NCBI GenBank assembly: GCA_035503055.1
Contig: DATJTV010000001.1
Coordinates: 1-22,195, forward strand
Reading direction: 5' to 3'
Length of the DNA: 22,195 bases
Source of the DNA: JAKAWQ01 sp035503055
GTDB taxonomy: Bacteria; Pseudomonadota; Alphaproteobacteria; Acetobacterales; Acetobacteraceae
This document shows positions 12,882 to 21,569 of this stretch, piece after piece. The notes beneath the pieces are model-generated. The model worked only from the letters and a program-made list of their open reading frames with translations. It made no database searches and was not told the DNA's origin. The stretch's first letter is position 1. Each line of letters opens with the position of its first letter. The position numbers and the translations under genes are program-made.

Positions 12882-13870
12882 ATTTTCTTTCCCGCTTTGC
12901 AACGTCCCTGCTCGTCCTCCTCGCCCTCGCCCTCGCCGCTGCGCCCGCGCACGCTGCACCCACCAAGGTCACCATTGCCAACACCTCGACGGGTGTTCAG
13001 CTCGTGCTGCCCTGGATCGCGCTCAAGCAGGGCTTCTACGCCAAGCACGGTCTCGACGTGACGATCGTCCAGGTGAACGGCGACGCCGGCAGCATTCCCG
13101 CCCTCGTCTCGGGCAGCGTCCCCTTCGCCATCATGACCGCAGCCCCGGCGCTCATCGCCAATGCCAAGGGCGGCAACATCCGCATCATCTCGCCGCTCAG
13201 CACCTATCCGCAGCAGATCGTGATGCGCAAAGCGCTCGCCGACAAGCTCGGCATCACCGCCGAAAGTCCGCTCGCCAAGCGGCTCGATGCGTTGCGCGGC
13301 CGCAATGTCGGCATCCTCGATGTCGGCGGCGGCCTGCAATACACGCTCGCCGTCGTCCTCTCCACCAACGGCATCGACCCGAGCGCCGTGCCGGTCGTCG
13401 GCATCACGCCCTATTCGGCCGAGCTCGCGGCGCTGAGGCGCGGCGCGATCGACGTCATCGCGCCTGCGGTGCCGTTCGGCCAGATGGCAGTCGCCGAAGG
13501 CATCGGCGTGATGATCGCCAATGTCTGGGGCGGCGAGGTCCCGAGCGTGCGCGGCACGCCGTTCGAGCTGATGTCGGTCACCGAGAAGTGGGGAACGGCG
13601 CACGCGGCGACGGTCGCCGCGATGCAGGCCGCGCTTCAGGACGCGATGAACTATCTCCACTCGAATCTCGCCGGCGCCGCCGCGCTCGCCCATGATTGGC
13701 AGCCGAAGATTCCGATCGCGATCCAAACCGCCGCGATCGGCAACGGTGGCGGCTATCCCACCTCGACCGCGATCACCGAGGCGCAGTTCGCGGCGATGCA
13801 AACCTTCGCCAAGCTGAGCGGTGCCAAAACCTCAAGCGTGAACTACGCCGCCTCCGTCTGGGGCAAGTGA
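12878..13870 (+). CDS. Periplasmic substrate-binding protein, NMT1/SsuA-like
   Basis: A 330-residue exported protein delivering substrate to the preceding permease. The Sec signal peptide is plain: MNFLSRF, a Leu/Ala-rich core, and a likely cleavage after AHA at residue 26. The mature part starts with KVTIANTSTGVQLVLPWIAL and continues KQGFYAKHGLDVTIV, the standard opening of the NitT/TauT binding-protein family. SGSVPFAIMTAAPAL and LRGRNVGILDVGGGLQYTLA follow. The ATG at 12878 has GGTGGAG upstream. Ligands in the family include sulfonates, nitrate, aromatic acids and thiamine precursors; none is favoured here. Confidence 0.87.
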   Translation: MNFLSRFATSLLVLLALALAAAPAHAAPTKVTIANTSTGVQLVLPWIALKQGFYAKHGLDVTIVQVNGDAGSIPALVSGSVPFAIMTAAPALIANAKGGNIRIISPLSTYPQQIVMRKALADKLGITAESPLAKRLDALRGRNVGILDVGGGLQYTLAVVLSTNGIDPSAVPVVGITPYSAELAALRRGAIDVIAPAVPFGQMAVAEGIGVMIANVWGGEVPSVRGTPFELMSVTEKWGTAHAATVAAMQAALQDAMNYLHSNLAGAAALAHDWQPKIPIAIQTAAIGNGGGYPTSTAITEAQFAAMQTFAKLSGAKTSSVNYAASVWGK

Positions 13871-13896
13871 CCCCACCCCCCGGTTCACCCGGCAGG

Positions 13897-13944
13897 CCAG
13901 GGGACGCCGTCCCCTGGAACCCCTGCCAGGGCCTGAGGCCCTGG
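13897..13944. terminator. Twin GC-rich hairpins between convergent operons
   Basis: CCAGGGGAC (13897-13905), loop GCC, GTCCCCTGG (13909-13917) is followed by CCAGGGCC (13926-13933), loop TGA, GGCCCTGG (13937-13944). Both stems are perfect. They sit between the stop of the plus-strand operon (13870) and the stop of the minus-strand operon (13994), so a bidirectional terminator role is likely. Repeats of this style are common in some G+C-rich alphaproteobacteria, which is recalled knowledge and not tested here. Confidence 0.55.
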
Positions 13945-13993
13945 ACCCCATTCCTGGGTCCCGTGACGCGCGGTCGCCGGCCGCGCGCGCCGC

Positions 13994-15520
13994 TCAGCTC
14001 CAGCTCGAGAGGAAGAAGCGCGGCAGCTCGTCCGGCCAGGGCTGGAACTTCAGGTCCTGGTCGAACGCGTAATAATCCACGAAAGTGAACAGCGGCAGCC
14101 AGTACGCCTGGGCCGAGATCCGCCCGATCGCCGCGTCATAGTATGTCAGCCGCTGCTTCGGATCGTTCACCGATCCGCCTTGCCTGATCAGCTTCTCCAG
14201 CTCCGGATCGCGCGCATAGTCGGCAGGGCCGCCACCGAAGAAGTAAGGCAGGATCGCGGAGACATCGTTGATCGAGTAGCTGCCCCAGCTGCCGCCGTCC
14301 AGCGGCGCCTGCCCCGAATTCACCTTCTGGATCGCGGCGCCCACCTGCAGCTGCTGGATGTCGGCGTTGATGCCCACCGCCTTCAGGTAGTTCTGAATCG
14401 CCGCGTTCCACGACGGCAGCAGATAGCTCACCAGCGTGGTGTCGAAGCCGTGCGGATAGCCTGCCGCCGCCAACAGCGCCTTCGCTTTCGCCGGATCGTA
14501 CGGGTATTTCACCGCTGCCTGCTCGTCGCAGCCGAACTGGTTCGGATAGCACGGCGCGGCGATCGGCTCGGAGCCGCCCTGCACCAGGTCCTTCGCCATC
14601 GCCGTGCGGTCCACCGCGTAGCAGATTGCCTGGCGCACCTTGAGCTTGGTCAGCGGATTGTCCTTGCCCGTGCGCCCCGCCGCGTCGATCGAGAGATAAC
14701 CAATGCGCATCGAGGGCGAGCGCACCGCGGTGCGGCTGGGCAGCGCCTTCAAATTATTGAACTCGTCGGGATTATACTGCCAGATCCAGTCCGCCTCGCC
14801 GCCGATGAACGCGGTGAGCTCGCTCGCGGCGTCCAGCACTTCGGTGATCTTGATGGATTTGATCGCCGGGCGCCCCTTGGGGCTCGCGGCGTAGTAGCCC
14901 TCGAACCGCTCCATGTCGATCGCGCTCGAGCCGTCAACCCGCGTGATGCGGTATGGTCCGGCGCCGATCGGCTTCTGCGAGTATCCGGCCGGCCCCACCT
15001 TCTCGCGGTACATCTTCGGATAGATCGGCAGCACCATGGCGAAATACTCGATCGCCGCCGGGAAGATGCTCTTCATCTCAACCTCGACCTGATGGTCGTT
15101 GAGCTTTTTCACGCCCTTGATGAACGCAAAGTTGCTCGGCACCGATACCATCGGGTCGGTGAGGATGGTGTTGAACGTGTACACCACGTCGTCCGCGCCG
15201 AACGGGTCGCCGTTGTGGAACTTCACCCCCTCGCGCAGCGTGAAGCGCAGCGTCGTCGGGCCGGTCAGCGTCCATTCGCTCGCCAGCAGCGGCACGTTCT
15301 CGAAGGTGCTCGGGACGCGATAAACCAGCGTGTCCCACGCATGGTGCGCGACGATCAGCCCGGTGCGCAGGCTGTTGCGGTACGGATCGACGTCGGGGAT
15401 CGCGTCGCGCCAGGTGATGCGCAGCGTATCGTCGCTCTTCTGCGCCCGCGCGCTTCGATCGAGGCTAGGCAGAACGGCCGCCGCCGCGGCGGCGGTACCG
15501 AGGAACGTCCGGCGCTTCAT
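13994..15520 (-). CDS. Periplasmic peptide/nickel-type binding protein (SBP_bac_5)
   Basis: A 508-residue exported binding protein, last gene of the dpp-like operon. The N-terminus MKRRTFLGTAAAAAAV is Tat-like (RRxFL) with a likely cleavage after ARA at residue 26. Family landmarks are TLRFTLREGVKFHNGDPFGADDVVYTF (about residues 83-109), then GAGPYRI, LKVRQAICYAVDR, YDPAKAKALLAAAGY and the C-terminal AYWLPLFTFVDYYAF. The ATG at 15520 has AGAAGGAG 7 bases upstream, so it has its own initiation site. Unusually, the upstream dppF frame enters this one without a stop. The ligand is unknown: the family binds peptides, nickel-chelates, opines and glutathione among others. Confidence 0.88.
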   Translation of the reverse strand: MKRRTFLGTAAAAAAVLPSLDRSARAQKSDDTLRITWRDAIPDVDPYRNSLRTGLIVAHHAWDTLVYRVPSTFENVPLLASEWTLTGPTTLRFTLREGVKFHNGDPFGADDVVYTFNTILTDPMVSVPSNFAFIKGVKKLNDHQVEVEMKSIFPAAIEYFAMVLPIYPKMYREKVGPAGYSQKPIGAGPYRITRVDGSSAIDMERFEGYYAASPKGRPAIKSIKITEVLDAASELTAFIGGEADWIWQYNPDEFNNLKALPSRTAVRSPSMRIGYLSIDAAGRTGKDNPLTKLKVRQAICYAVDRTAMAKDLVQGGSEPIAAPCYPNQFGCDEQAAVKYPYDPAKAKALLAAAGYPHGFDTTLVSYLLPSWNAAIQNYLKAVGINADIQQLQVGAAIQKVNSGQAPLDGGSWGSYSINDVSAILPYFFGGGPADYARDPELEKLIRQGGSVNDPKQRLTYYDAAIGRISAQAYWLPLFTFVDYYAFDQDLKFQPWPDELPRFFLSSWS

Positions 15521-16507
15521 TCCAGTCTCCTTCTCTTTCTCTCTGGTGCCGCCGCCGTCGTCGGCCTCGGCAAGATGGGCAAGATGGCATTCGACGTCTC
15601 CCGCCGCCGGCGCCTCGCTTCGGCAGCGTGGAACGGCAACGGGGCAGCGCGGGTGGAAGCGGCAGCCGGGCGGGATGTCGGCCGGATCGGGATTGCTCTC
15701 GCCGAGCGGAATCTCCGGCAGGCCGAGGCCCGGCTCCGGCGTCAGCACGGAGGCCAGCAGCGCGCGCGTATAGGGATGAAGCGGCCTGCGGAACACACGC
15801 TCCGCCGGTCCGCGCTCGACGATGCGGCCGAGATACATCACCGCCACGAGGTCGGCGATGTGCTCCACCACCGCAAGGTTGTGGCTGATGAAGATCAGGG
15901 TCAGGTTGAACCCGGCGCGCAGCTCCGCCAGCAGGTTGAGGATCTGCGCCTGAACCGACACGTCCAGCGCCGAGGTCGGCTCGTCGCATACCAGGATGCG
16001 CGGTTGAAGGATCAGCGCCCGCGCGATCGCGACACGCTGGCGCTGTCCGCCGGAAAGCTGCGCCGGATAGCGGGCGGCGATCTCCGGCCCCAGGCCGACG
16101 CGCTGCAGCATCGTCATCACGCGCTCGCGCCGCGCCGCCCGGCCGGTCCCGCCCACCGCGCTGAGCGGCAGCGCGACCGTCTCTCCCACCCGGCGCCGCG
16201 GATTGAGCGAGCCCGCCGGGTCCTGGAACACCGGCTGAATGAGCCGCGCCCGCGCTCTCCGGTCCATCGCGCGCAGCGCCTGCCCGCCGATGCGCACGCT
16301 GCCGCCCGTCGGCGTCTGCAAGCCCAGCAGCGCGCGCGCGAGCGTCGATTTGCCGCAGCCGGACTCGCCCACGATCCCGATCGCGCTGCCTTCCGGCACG
16401 CTAAGCGAGAGGTCGTCCACCGCCACCACTCGTCGCGGCGCGCCGAAGGCCCCGCTGCGCTGGTCGAACACCACCGAAAGCCCCCTGGCCTCCACGGCGG
16501 CGCTCAC
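15521..16507 (-). CDS. dppF: Peptide ABC transporter ATPase DppF-like, no stop codon of its own
   Basis: 329 residues up to the binding-protein ATG. Motifs: Walker A GESGCGKST (47-55), Q-loop VFQDPAGSLNPR, signature LSGGQRQR (151-158), Walker B ILVCDEPTSALD, switch His in FISHN (H209). The C-terminal GCRFHPRCPVAVPRC...ECH contains the four-Cys pattern seen in Opp/Dpp ATPases. The start is a GTG at 16507 overlapping the dppD stop (GTGA). The domain is complete and of normal family length, but no stop follows: the frame continues through EADDGGGTREKEKETG into the binding protein and ends at 13994. An ATPase-binding protein fusion of 837 residues is therefore encoded unless there is a frame error. 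The TGA in the ATGA at the next start is out of frame by one base. Confidence 0.85.
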
Positions 16508-17472
16508 GCCGCCTCCTTCCAGCCGGCGGCGAGCCGGCAGCGCCAGGAATGCGCACCCTCCCACTGCAAGCCCACCGGCTGCGCACACGCCGCCAGCGCC
16601 TGCCCGCAGCGGTCGCGGAACCCGCAGCCCCGGAAGCCGGCCTCGATGCGCGGCACCATCCCTGGAATTGCGGCGAGCATCTCGCCGCGCCTCGTCCTGC
16701 CCGGCACCGGAACAGCGCGCAGCAGGCCCCGCGTGTACGGGTGGTTTGGCGCAGCGAACAGCGCCGCGACAGGCCCGCGCTCGACGATCTCGCCGGCATA
16801 CATCACCGAGACCGTGTCGGCGACGCGCGCGACCACGCCGAGGTCGTGGGTGATCAGTAGTATCGCGAGGCCGAGGTCGCGCTTGAGGTCGTTCAGGAGG
16901 CGCAGGATGCCGGCCTGCACGGTCACATCGAGCGCGGTGGTGGGCTCGTCCGCGATCACGAGTTCCGGCTCGCAGAGGAGTGCGGTCGCGATCATCACCC
17001 GCTGGCGCAGCCCGCCGGAGAGCTGGTGCGGGAACTGGCCGAGCCGCATGGAGGGCGCCGAGACGCCGACGCGCGCCAGCATCGCCTCGGCGCGCTCCGC
17101 CGCGTCGGCGCGCTGCGTCCCGCGATGCGCGCGCAGCACCTCGGTCATCTGCGAGCCGATCGTGTAGGCCGGGTTGAGGCTCGTCATCGGCTCCTGGAAG
17201 ATCATCGCAATGCGGTCGCCGCGCAGGCGCCGCATCCGCCGCTCGGGAATCCCCGCGATGTCCTCGCCGTCGAAATGGATGAAGGATGCGCGCTGACGCG
17301 CGCCGCCCGGCAGCAGCCGCATGATCGCAAGCGCCGTCGCCGATTTTCCGCAGCCGGATTCGCCCACCAGGCAATGCGTCTCGCCGCTTGCGATCTCGAG
17401 GTCGATCCCGCGCACCGCCTCCAGCCGCCCGAACGAGACATGGAGGCCGCCCACCTCGAGAACCGCGCTCAT
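16504..17472 (-). CDS. dppD: Peptide ABC transporter ATPase DppD-like
   Basis: A 322-residue cytoplasmic ATPase pairing with the DppF-like subunit. Walker A is GESGCGKS (37-44), Q-loop MIFQEPMTSLNP, signature LSGGLRQR (151-158), Walker B LVIADEPTTALD and switch His in ITHD. The C-terminal Opp/Dpp extension has NHPYTRGLL and then Cys283, Cys289, Cys296 and Cys312, spaced as in family members where these residues have been reported to hold an iron-sulfur cluster. The ATG at 17472 overlaps the dppC stop by one base (TGATG). The longer open frame upstream to 17781 is antisense-like shadow within dppC. Confidence 0.9.
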   Translation of the reverse strand: MSAVLEVGGLHVSFGRLEAVRGIDLEIASGETHCLVGESGCGKSATALAIMRLLPGGARQRASFIHFDGEDIAGIPERRMRRLRGDRIAMIFQEPMTSLNPAYTIGSQMTEVLRAHRGTQRADAAERAEAMLARVGVSAPSMRLGQFPHQLSGGLRQRVMIATALLCEPELVIADEPTTALDVTVQAGILRLLNDLKRDLGLAILLITHDLGVVARVADTVSVMYAGEIVERGPVAALFAAPNHPYTRGLLRAVPVPGRTRRGEMLAAIPGMVPRIEAGFRGCGFRDRCGQALAACAQPVGLQWEGAHSWRCRLAAGWKEAA

Positions 17473-18302
17473 CACCCGCGCTCCGCCCCGAGCGCGTCGC
17501 GAAGGCCGTCGCCGAACAGGTTGATGCCGAAGGCCAGCACGCAGAGCGCGATGCCCGGAACCTCGATCACCCAAGGGGTGAAGAACATGTAGTCCTTGGC
17601 TTCGGCGATCATCAGCCCGAGCGAGGGCAGCGGCGGCGGCACGCCGAGCCCGAGGAACGACAGCGCCGCCGCGAGCAGGATCGCAACCGCCATGTCGTTC
17701 GTCGCGACCACGATCATATGGTTCACGATGTTGGGCAGCACCTCGCCGAGCACGACGCGAAGCCGCGAACAGCCGGCGCACCAGGCGGCGGCGACATACT
17801 CCATGCTCATCACCTGGCGGGTCGCCGCGCGCGAGACCACCGCGAAGCGTTCCCAGAGCAGCAGCCCGATGGTCAGCATCACCACGGTGAGCGAGCTGCC
17901 GACCAGGAAAACCACGGTCAGCGCCACCAGGATCAGCGGGATGGCGAGCCGACAGGAGATCACGAACAGAACCACGGAATCGATCCAGCCGCCGAAATAG
18001 CCGCCGAGGACGCCGAGGGTGGTGCCGATCAGTCCCGAAAGGATCACCGTGGTAAGCCCGATCTCCAGCGAGATGCGGATGCCGAGCAGGAGGCGCGAGA
18101 GATAGTCGCGGCCGAGCTGGTCAGTGCCGAGCGGATGCCGCCACGAGCCGCCATGCAGCCAGACCGGCGGGATGAACCGCTGGCCGAGGTCCTGCGTGAA
18201 CGGATCGTGCGGCGCCAGCATCGGGCCGAAGATCGCGATGAGGACCGTGAGCGCGACGATCGTTCCGCCGATCACCAGCGGCAGACGGCGGACCAGGTTC
18301 AA
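17472..18302 (-). CDS. dppC: Peptide ABC transporter permease DppC-like
   Basis: A 276-residue inner-membrane permease. The N-terminal segment LPLVIGGTIVALTVLIAIFG is the first membrane helix, followed by the OppC_N-type region LAPHDPFTQD. HPLGTDQLGRDYLSRLLLGIRISL is the strongest family hallmark. The EAA loop is YVAAAWCAGCSRLRVVLGEV with LPNIVNH, and ALSFLGLGVPPPLPSLGLM follows, as in DppC/OppC. The TTG at 18302 is chosen because it overlaps the dppB stop (TTGA) and gives the normal N-terminus; the open frame upstream of it belongs to dppB DNA in another frame. Confidence 0.9.
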   Translation of the reverse strand: MNLVRRLPLVIGGTIVALTVLIAIFGPMLAPHDPFTQDLGQRFIPPVWLHGGSWRHPLGTDQLGRDYLSRLLLGIRISLEIGLTTVILSGLIGTTLGVLGGYFGGWIDSVVLFVISCRLAIPLILVALTVVFLVGSSLTVVMLTIGLLLWERFAVVSRAATRQVMSMEYVAAAWCAGCSRLRVVLGEVLPNIVNHMIVVATNDMAVAILLAAALSFLGLGVPPPLPSLGLMIAEAKDYMFFTPWVIEVPGIALCVLAFGINLFGDGLRDALGAERG

Positions 18303-19216
18303 TGCCCGCGCACGCGCGGATCGAGCAGCGCGCCCACCATCTCGGAGAGCATCGTGAGACCGACGAAGATCAGGGCGAACAGCAGCACCACCGCCTGCAC
18401 CACCGGGAAGTCGCCCTTGCCAATCGATTCCCACGCCAGGTAGCCGACGCCGTGGATGTTGAACACGACTTCCACGACGACCGACCCACCAAGGATGAAG
18501 CCGAGCTGCACGGCCGCAACGGCGACCACCGGCATCGCGGCATTCCGCAGCGCGTGCTTCAGCACGATGGTGGTGCGGCTCAGGCCCTTGGCGCGCGCGG
18601 TGCGCACATAGTCGGCGCGCAGCGCGTCCACCATGCCGCCGCGGGTCAGGCGCAGCATCACCGGGATCGCGACGAATGAGAGCACGATCGCGGGCAGGAT
18701 GTAGCCCGGCCAAGTATCCACGCCGGCGATCGGCAGCCAGCGCAGGTCGATGCCGAACCACACGATCAGGATCAGCCCGAGCCAAAAACTCGGCACCGCC
18801 TGTCCAAGCATCGCGACCGCACCGATAGCGACGTCAAGGGCAGCACCTTCCCACAAGGCCGCGGTGATGCCCAGCGGCAGCGCGATCACGATCGCGATCG
18901 CGATCGCCAGCATGCCCAGGCGGAAGGTGATTGGGAAATGCGTGGCGATGAGGCTCGAGACCTTCTCGTGAAAGAGGAAGGACTCGCCGAGGTCGCCGTG
19001 CGCGGCGCGATCCGCCCAGTCGAGGAACTGCACCGGCAGCGGCCTATCGAGCCCGAGCTCATGCTGGATCTTGAGGATCGCCGCCGGGCTCGCGTCCGGC
19101 CCCGCAATGTTGATCGCGAGATTCCCTGAGGCCCGGCTCAGGATGAAGCTGGCGATGAGCACGCTTATGCAGACGAGGGCGCCCAGCAGCAGCGATCGCA
19201 GCAGGAATCGCAGCAT
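18299..19216 (-). CDS. dppB: Peptide ABC transporter permease DppB-like
   Basis: A 305-residue inner-membrane permease and first gene of the operon. The N-terminal MLRFLLRSLLLGALVCISVLI helix is followed by the external loop with LGLDRPLPVQFLDW and HGDLGESF, typical of DppB/OppB. Further membrane helices follow. The EAA loop is DYVRTARAKGLSRTTIVLKH with ALRNAAMP. GSVVVEVVFNIHGVGYL and the C-terminal DPRVRGH match the family. The ATG at 19216 has AGGAGG about 10 bases upstream. Together with dppC, D, F and the binding protein it forms a complete importer. Confidence 0.92.
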   Translation of the reverse strand: MLRFLLRSLLLGALVCISVLIASFILSRASGNLAINIAGPDASPAAILKIQHELGLDRPLPVQFLDWADRAAHGDLGESFLFHEKVSSLIATHFPITFRLGMLAIAIAIVIALPLGITAALWEGAALDVAIGAVAMLGQAVPSFWLGLILIVWFGIDLRWLPIAGVDTWPGYILPAIVLSFVAIPVMLRLTRGGMVDALRADYVRTARAKGLSRTTIVLKHALRNAAMPVVAVAAVQLGFILGGSVVVEVVFNIHGVGYLAWESIGKGDFPVVQAVVLLFALIFVGLTMLSEMVGALLDPRVRGH

Positions 19217-19569
19217 GCGGCGGGGCCCTCCTAACCGGTCTCGACGAGCCGGCTCGCCGAAGACAGGAGCCTAGCAAACCCTGTGCCGCCCCAAGCCGCG
19301 CGATTGTGGCGGCTCCGGGCCGTGCAGCTGCCCGCTTTCTCGCCATATGCCCACCCCACAGCCGTCGCTTCTCGTCCCGGCCGGTGCCATTCTCTCCCAC
19401 TATCCCGGATCGCCCTGCGCGCCGATGCCCGGATTTCCCGATCGGCACGGCGCCACGCGTGCCGGTGCGACATCGAGAGTCCAGCAGGTCCCCGAAGCGG
19501 ATATAGGGACGGCGCGAACCGGCACGCCCCCATCGCTCGTCGAACGACCGCTTGCCGCCAGCGCGCCGC
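19217..19569. other. Intergenic stretch, probable dpp operon control region
   Basis: No supported gene is visible between the dppB start and the ABC-F stop. Short proline/arginine-rich frames on both strands look like non-coding G+C-rich DNA. The end nearest dppB should carry the operon promoter and leader. Confidence 0.5.
19268..19295 (-). promoter_or_regulatory. Candidate promoter for the dpp-like operon
   Basis: On the minus strand CTTGGG (19295-19290) and TAGGCT (19273-19268) are 16 bases apart, within GCTAGGCT, a -10 style common in G+C-rich alphaproteobacteria. It would leave a leader of about 45 bases before the dppB ATG. Confidence 0.35.
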
Positions 19570-21471
19570 TCATGCCACTTCCCGATCCCGATCCTCCCGC
19601 GCGCGCTCCAGCTCGGCCGCCGCCGCCAGCCATTCGGCCTCCGCCGCCTCGGTCTCCCGCGCGATGGCCGCGAGCCGCCGGTTGAGCCCGGCGATCTCCT
19701 CGCCGCCGGCCCGCGCATAGAACCCCCCATCGCCGAGCCGCGCTTCGATCCGCCGCCGCTCCGCGCCGAGCCGTTCGAGCGCCTGCTCCGCCGCCCGCGC
19801 CTTCTCCCGGAGCGGTCTCAGCGCCTCGCTTCTCTCCGCCCGCGCGCGCCGCTCGTCCTGCGCCCGCCTGCCGGCCCGCGCGCGCCGCCCAGCCGGCTCC
19901 GCCGCCACCGATTTCTCCGCCATCAGACGGCGATAGGCGTCGAGATCGCCCTCGATCGGCGCCACGCGCCCCTCCGCCACCAGCAGCAGCCGGTCGGCGA
20001 GCAGCTCGATCAGATGCGTATCGTGGGTGATCAGCACCACCGCGCCCGCGAAGTCGGTAAGCGCGCGTACCAGCGCCTCCCGCGCATCGATGTCGAGATG
20101 GTTGGTCGGCTCGTCCAGGATCAGCAGCTGCGGCGCCTCTCGCGTCGCCAGCGCCAGCAACAGCCGCGCCCGCTCCCCGCCCGACAGCGCCGCAACCGCA
20201 GTCCCGATCCGCTCGGCATCGAGCCCGAAGCGCGCGCCCTGGGCGCGCAGCTCCGTCACGCTCGCCTTCGGCAGGGCCCGTGCGAGATGTTCGAGCGCGC
20301 TCGCCCGCGGATCGAGCTCCTCCTCCTGATGCTGCGCGAAATACCCCGCCCGCAGCCCGCGCGCGCCCTGCATGCTGCCCGCAAGCGGCGCGAGCCGCCC
20401 GGCCAGCGCCTTCGCCAGCGTGGACTTGCCGTTCCCGTTGGCGCCCAGGAGCGCGATCCGGTCCTCCATGTCGATCCGGAGCGAAACCCCCGAAAGCACC
20501 GCGCGCCCCTCATAGCCGAGCGCCACCTTCTCGAGCGAGAGAAGCGGCGGGGCGATCGCCCGCGGCTCCGGAAACGCGAACCGCGTCGGCGCCGCCTCGA
20601 CGATCGCCTCGATCGCCGGCAGCTTCGCCAGTGCCTTCAGCCGCGACTGCGCCTGCCGCGCCTTCGTCGCCTTGGCGCGAAAACGCGCGACGAACGCCTC
20701 CATATGCGCGCGCCGGCCGGCGATCCGCGCCGCCTCGCTTTTCCGCTGCTCGGCCCGCTCGGTGCGGATGCGGATGAACTCGGCGAATCCCCCAGGCGTC
20801 ACCTCGATCTTTCCGCGATCGAGATAGGCGATCGACTCCATCGCCCGATCGAGCAGGTCGCGGTCGTGCGAGACCATCAGCACCGCGCCCGGGAACCGCG
20901 CGAGCCAGGATTCGACCCAGATCGTCGCCTCGAGGTCGAGATGGTTGGTTGGCTCGTCGAGCAGCAAAAGATCCGGCGCGGCGAAGAACGCGGCCGCGAG
21001 TGCGACGCGCATCCGCCAGCCGCCCGAGAAGCTCTCCATCGGCCGGCCCTGCGCCGCCTCGTCGAAGCCGAGGCCGGCGAGGATCGCGGCCGCCCGCGCC
21101 GGCGCGCTCTCCGCCCCGATCGCGGCGAGCCGCTCGTGAATTTCCGCAAGTCCGTCCGGCGGCGCGCTCTCCGCGCGCGCGAGGAGCGCGGCCCGCTCGG
21201 CATCGGCCGCGAGCACGGTCTCGAGCGGCGTCGCATTCCCCGAAGGCGCCTGCTGCGCGACACTCCCGAGCCGCGCCTGCGCAGCCAGCCGGATCGTCCC
21301 GCCATCCGGCCGCAACTCGCCCGCGATCAGCTTGACCAGCGTCGATTTGCCCGCGCCGTTGCGGCCGATCAGCCCGACCTTCCGCCCGGCATCGATCGCG
21401 AAGCTCGCATGATCGATAAGGTCGCGGCCATTGAGGCTGTAAGAGAGGTCTTCGACGGCGAGCAGCGTCAT
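19570..21471 (-). CDS. ABC-F family ATPase, YheS-like
   Basis: A 633-residue soluble protein with two ABC domains and no membrane segments. It probably acts on the ribosome rather than in transport. Domain 1: Walker A GRNGAGKST (36-44), signature SFSGGWRMR (148-155), LLLLDEPTNHLD and SHDRDLL. A charged linker of about 235-300 carries RAHMEAFVARFRAKATKARQ, the P-site-tRNA interaction region of ABC-F proteins. Domain 2: Walker A GANGNGKST (343-351), LSGGERAR (429-436), LLILDEPTNHLD and ITHDTHL. An Arg/Glu/Ala-rich coiled-coil tail covers about 520-633. Length matches E. coli YheS (637). The ATG at 21471 has AGGAG 8 bases upstream. Confidence 0.9.
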   Translation of the reverse strand: MTLLAVEDLSYSLNGRDLIDHASFAIDAGRKVGLIGRNGAGKSTLVKLIAGELRPDGGTIRLAAQARLGSVAQQAPSGNATPLETVLAADAERAALLARAESAPPDGLAEIHERLAAIGAESAPARAAAILAGLGFDEAAQGRPMESFSGGWRMRVALAAAFFAAPDLLLLDEPTNHLDLEATIWVESWLARFPGAVLMVSHDRDLLDRAMESIAYLDRGKIEVTPGGFAEFIRIRTERAEQRKSEAARIAGRRAHMEAFVARFRAKATKARQAQSRLKALAKLPAIEAIVEAAPTRFAFPEPRAIAPPLLSLEKVALGYEGRAVLSGVSLRIDMEDRIALLGANGNGKSTLAKALAGRLAPLAGSMQGARGLRAGYFAQHQEEELDPRASALEHLARALPKASVTELRAQGARFGLDAERIGTAVAALSGGERARLLLALATREAPQLLILDEPTNHLDIDAREALVRALTDFAGAVVLITHDTHLIELLADRLLLVAEGRVAPIEGDLDAYRRLMAEKSVAAEPAGRRARAGRRAQDERRARAERSEALRPLREKARAAEQALERLGAERRRIEARLGDGGFYARAGGEEIAGLNRRLAAIARETEAAEAEWLAAAAELERAREDRDREVA

Positions 21472-21569
21472 GACGCTCCTGTTAACCAGCCCGGGCAGGG
21501 CTTGTCACTCGGACCGGCATGCCCGAACCGCCCGGCCCGCCGCCCGCCCACCAAAGGAGGCACGTCCCC

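Noticed and set aside
4711..13870. A taurine/sulfonate utilisation system combining the TauD-like enzyme with the NitT/TauT-type importer.
   Set aside because: They lie over 5 kb apart on opposite strands with unrelated genes between; both families have many other substrates.
14180..17167. Long plus-strand open frame opposite the binding protein, dppF and dppD.
   Set aside because: Antisense shadow; the minus strand carries full motifs for all three proteins.
15521..17374. The frame that ends at 13994 stays open upstream to 17374, which could suggest an even larger fusion protein.
   Set aside because: Upstream of 16507 this frame is an out-of-frame translation of dppD; the real dppD frame has all ABC motifs. 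Only the dppF/binding-protein join is genuine.
19283..19720. Plus-strand open frames between dppB and the ABC-F gene.
   Set aside because: No ribosome binding site, proline/arginine-rich, and overlap with the ABC-F gene on the other strand.
21502..21530. TTGTCA as a -35 box for the cyclic-nucleotide-binding protein gene.
   Set aside because: No acceptable -10 box at the right distance.
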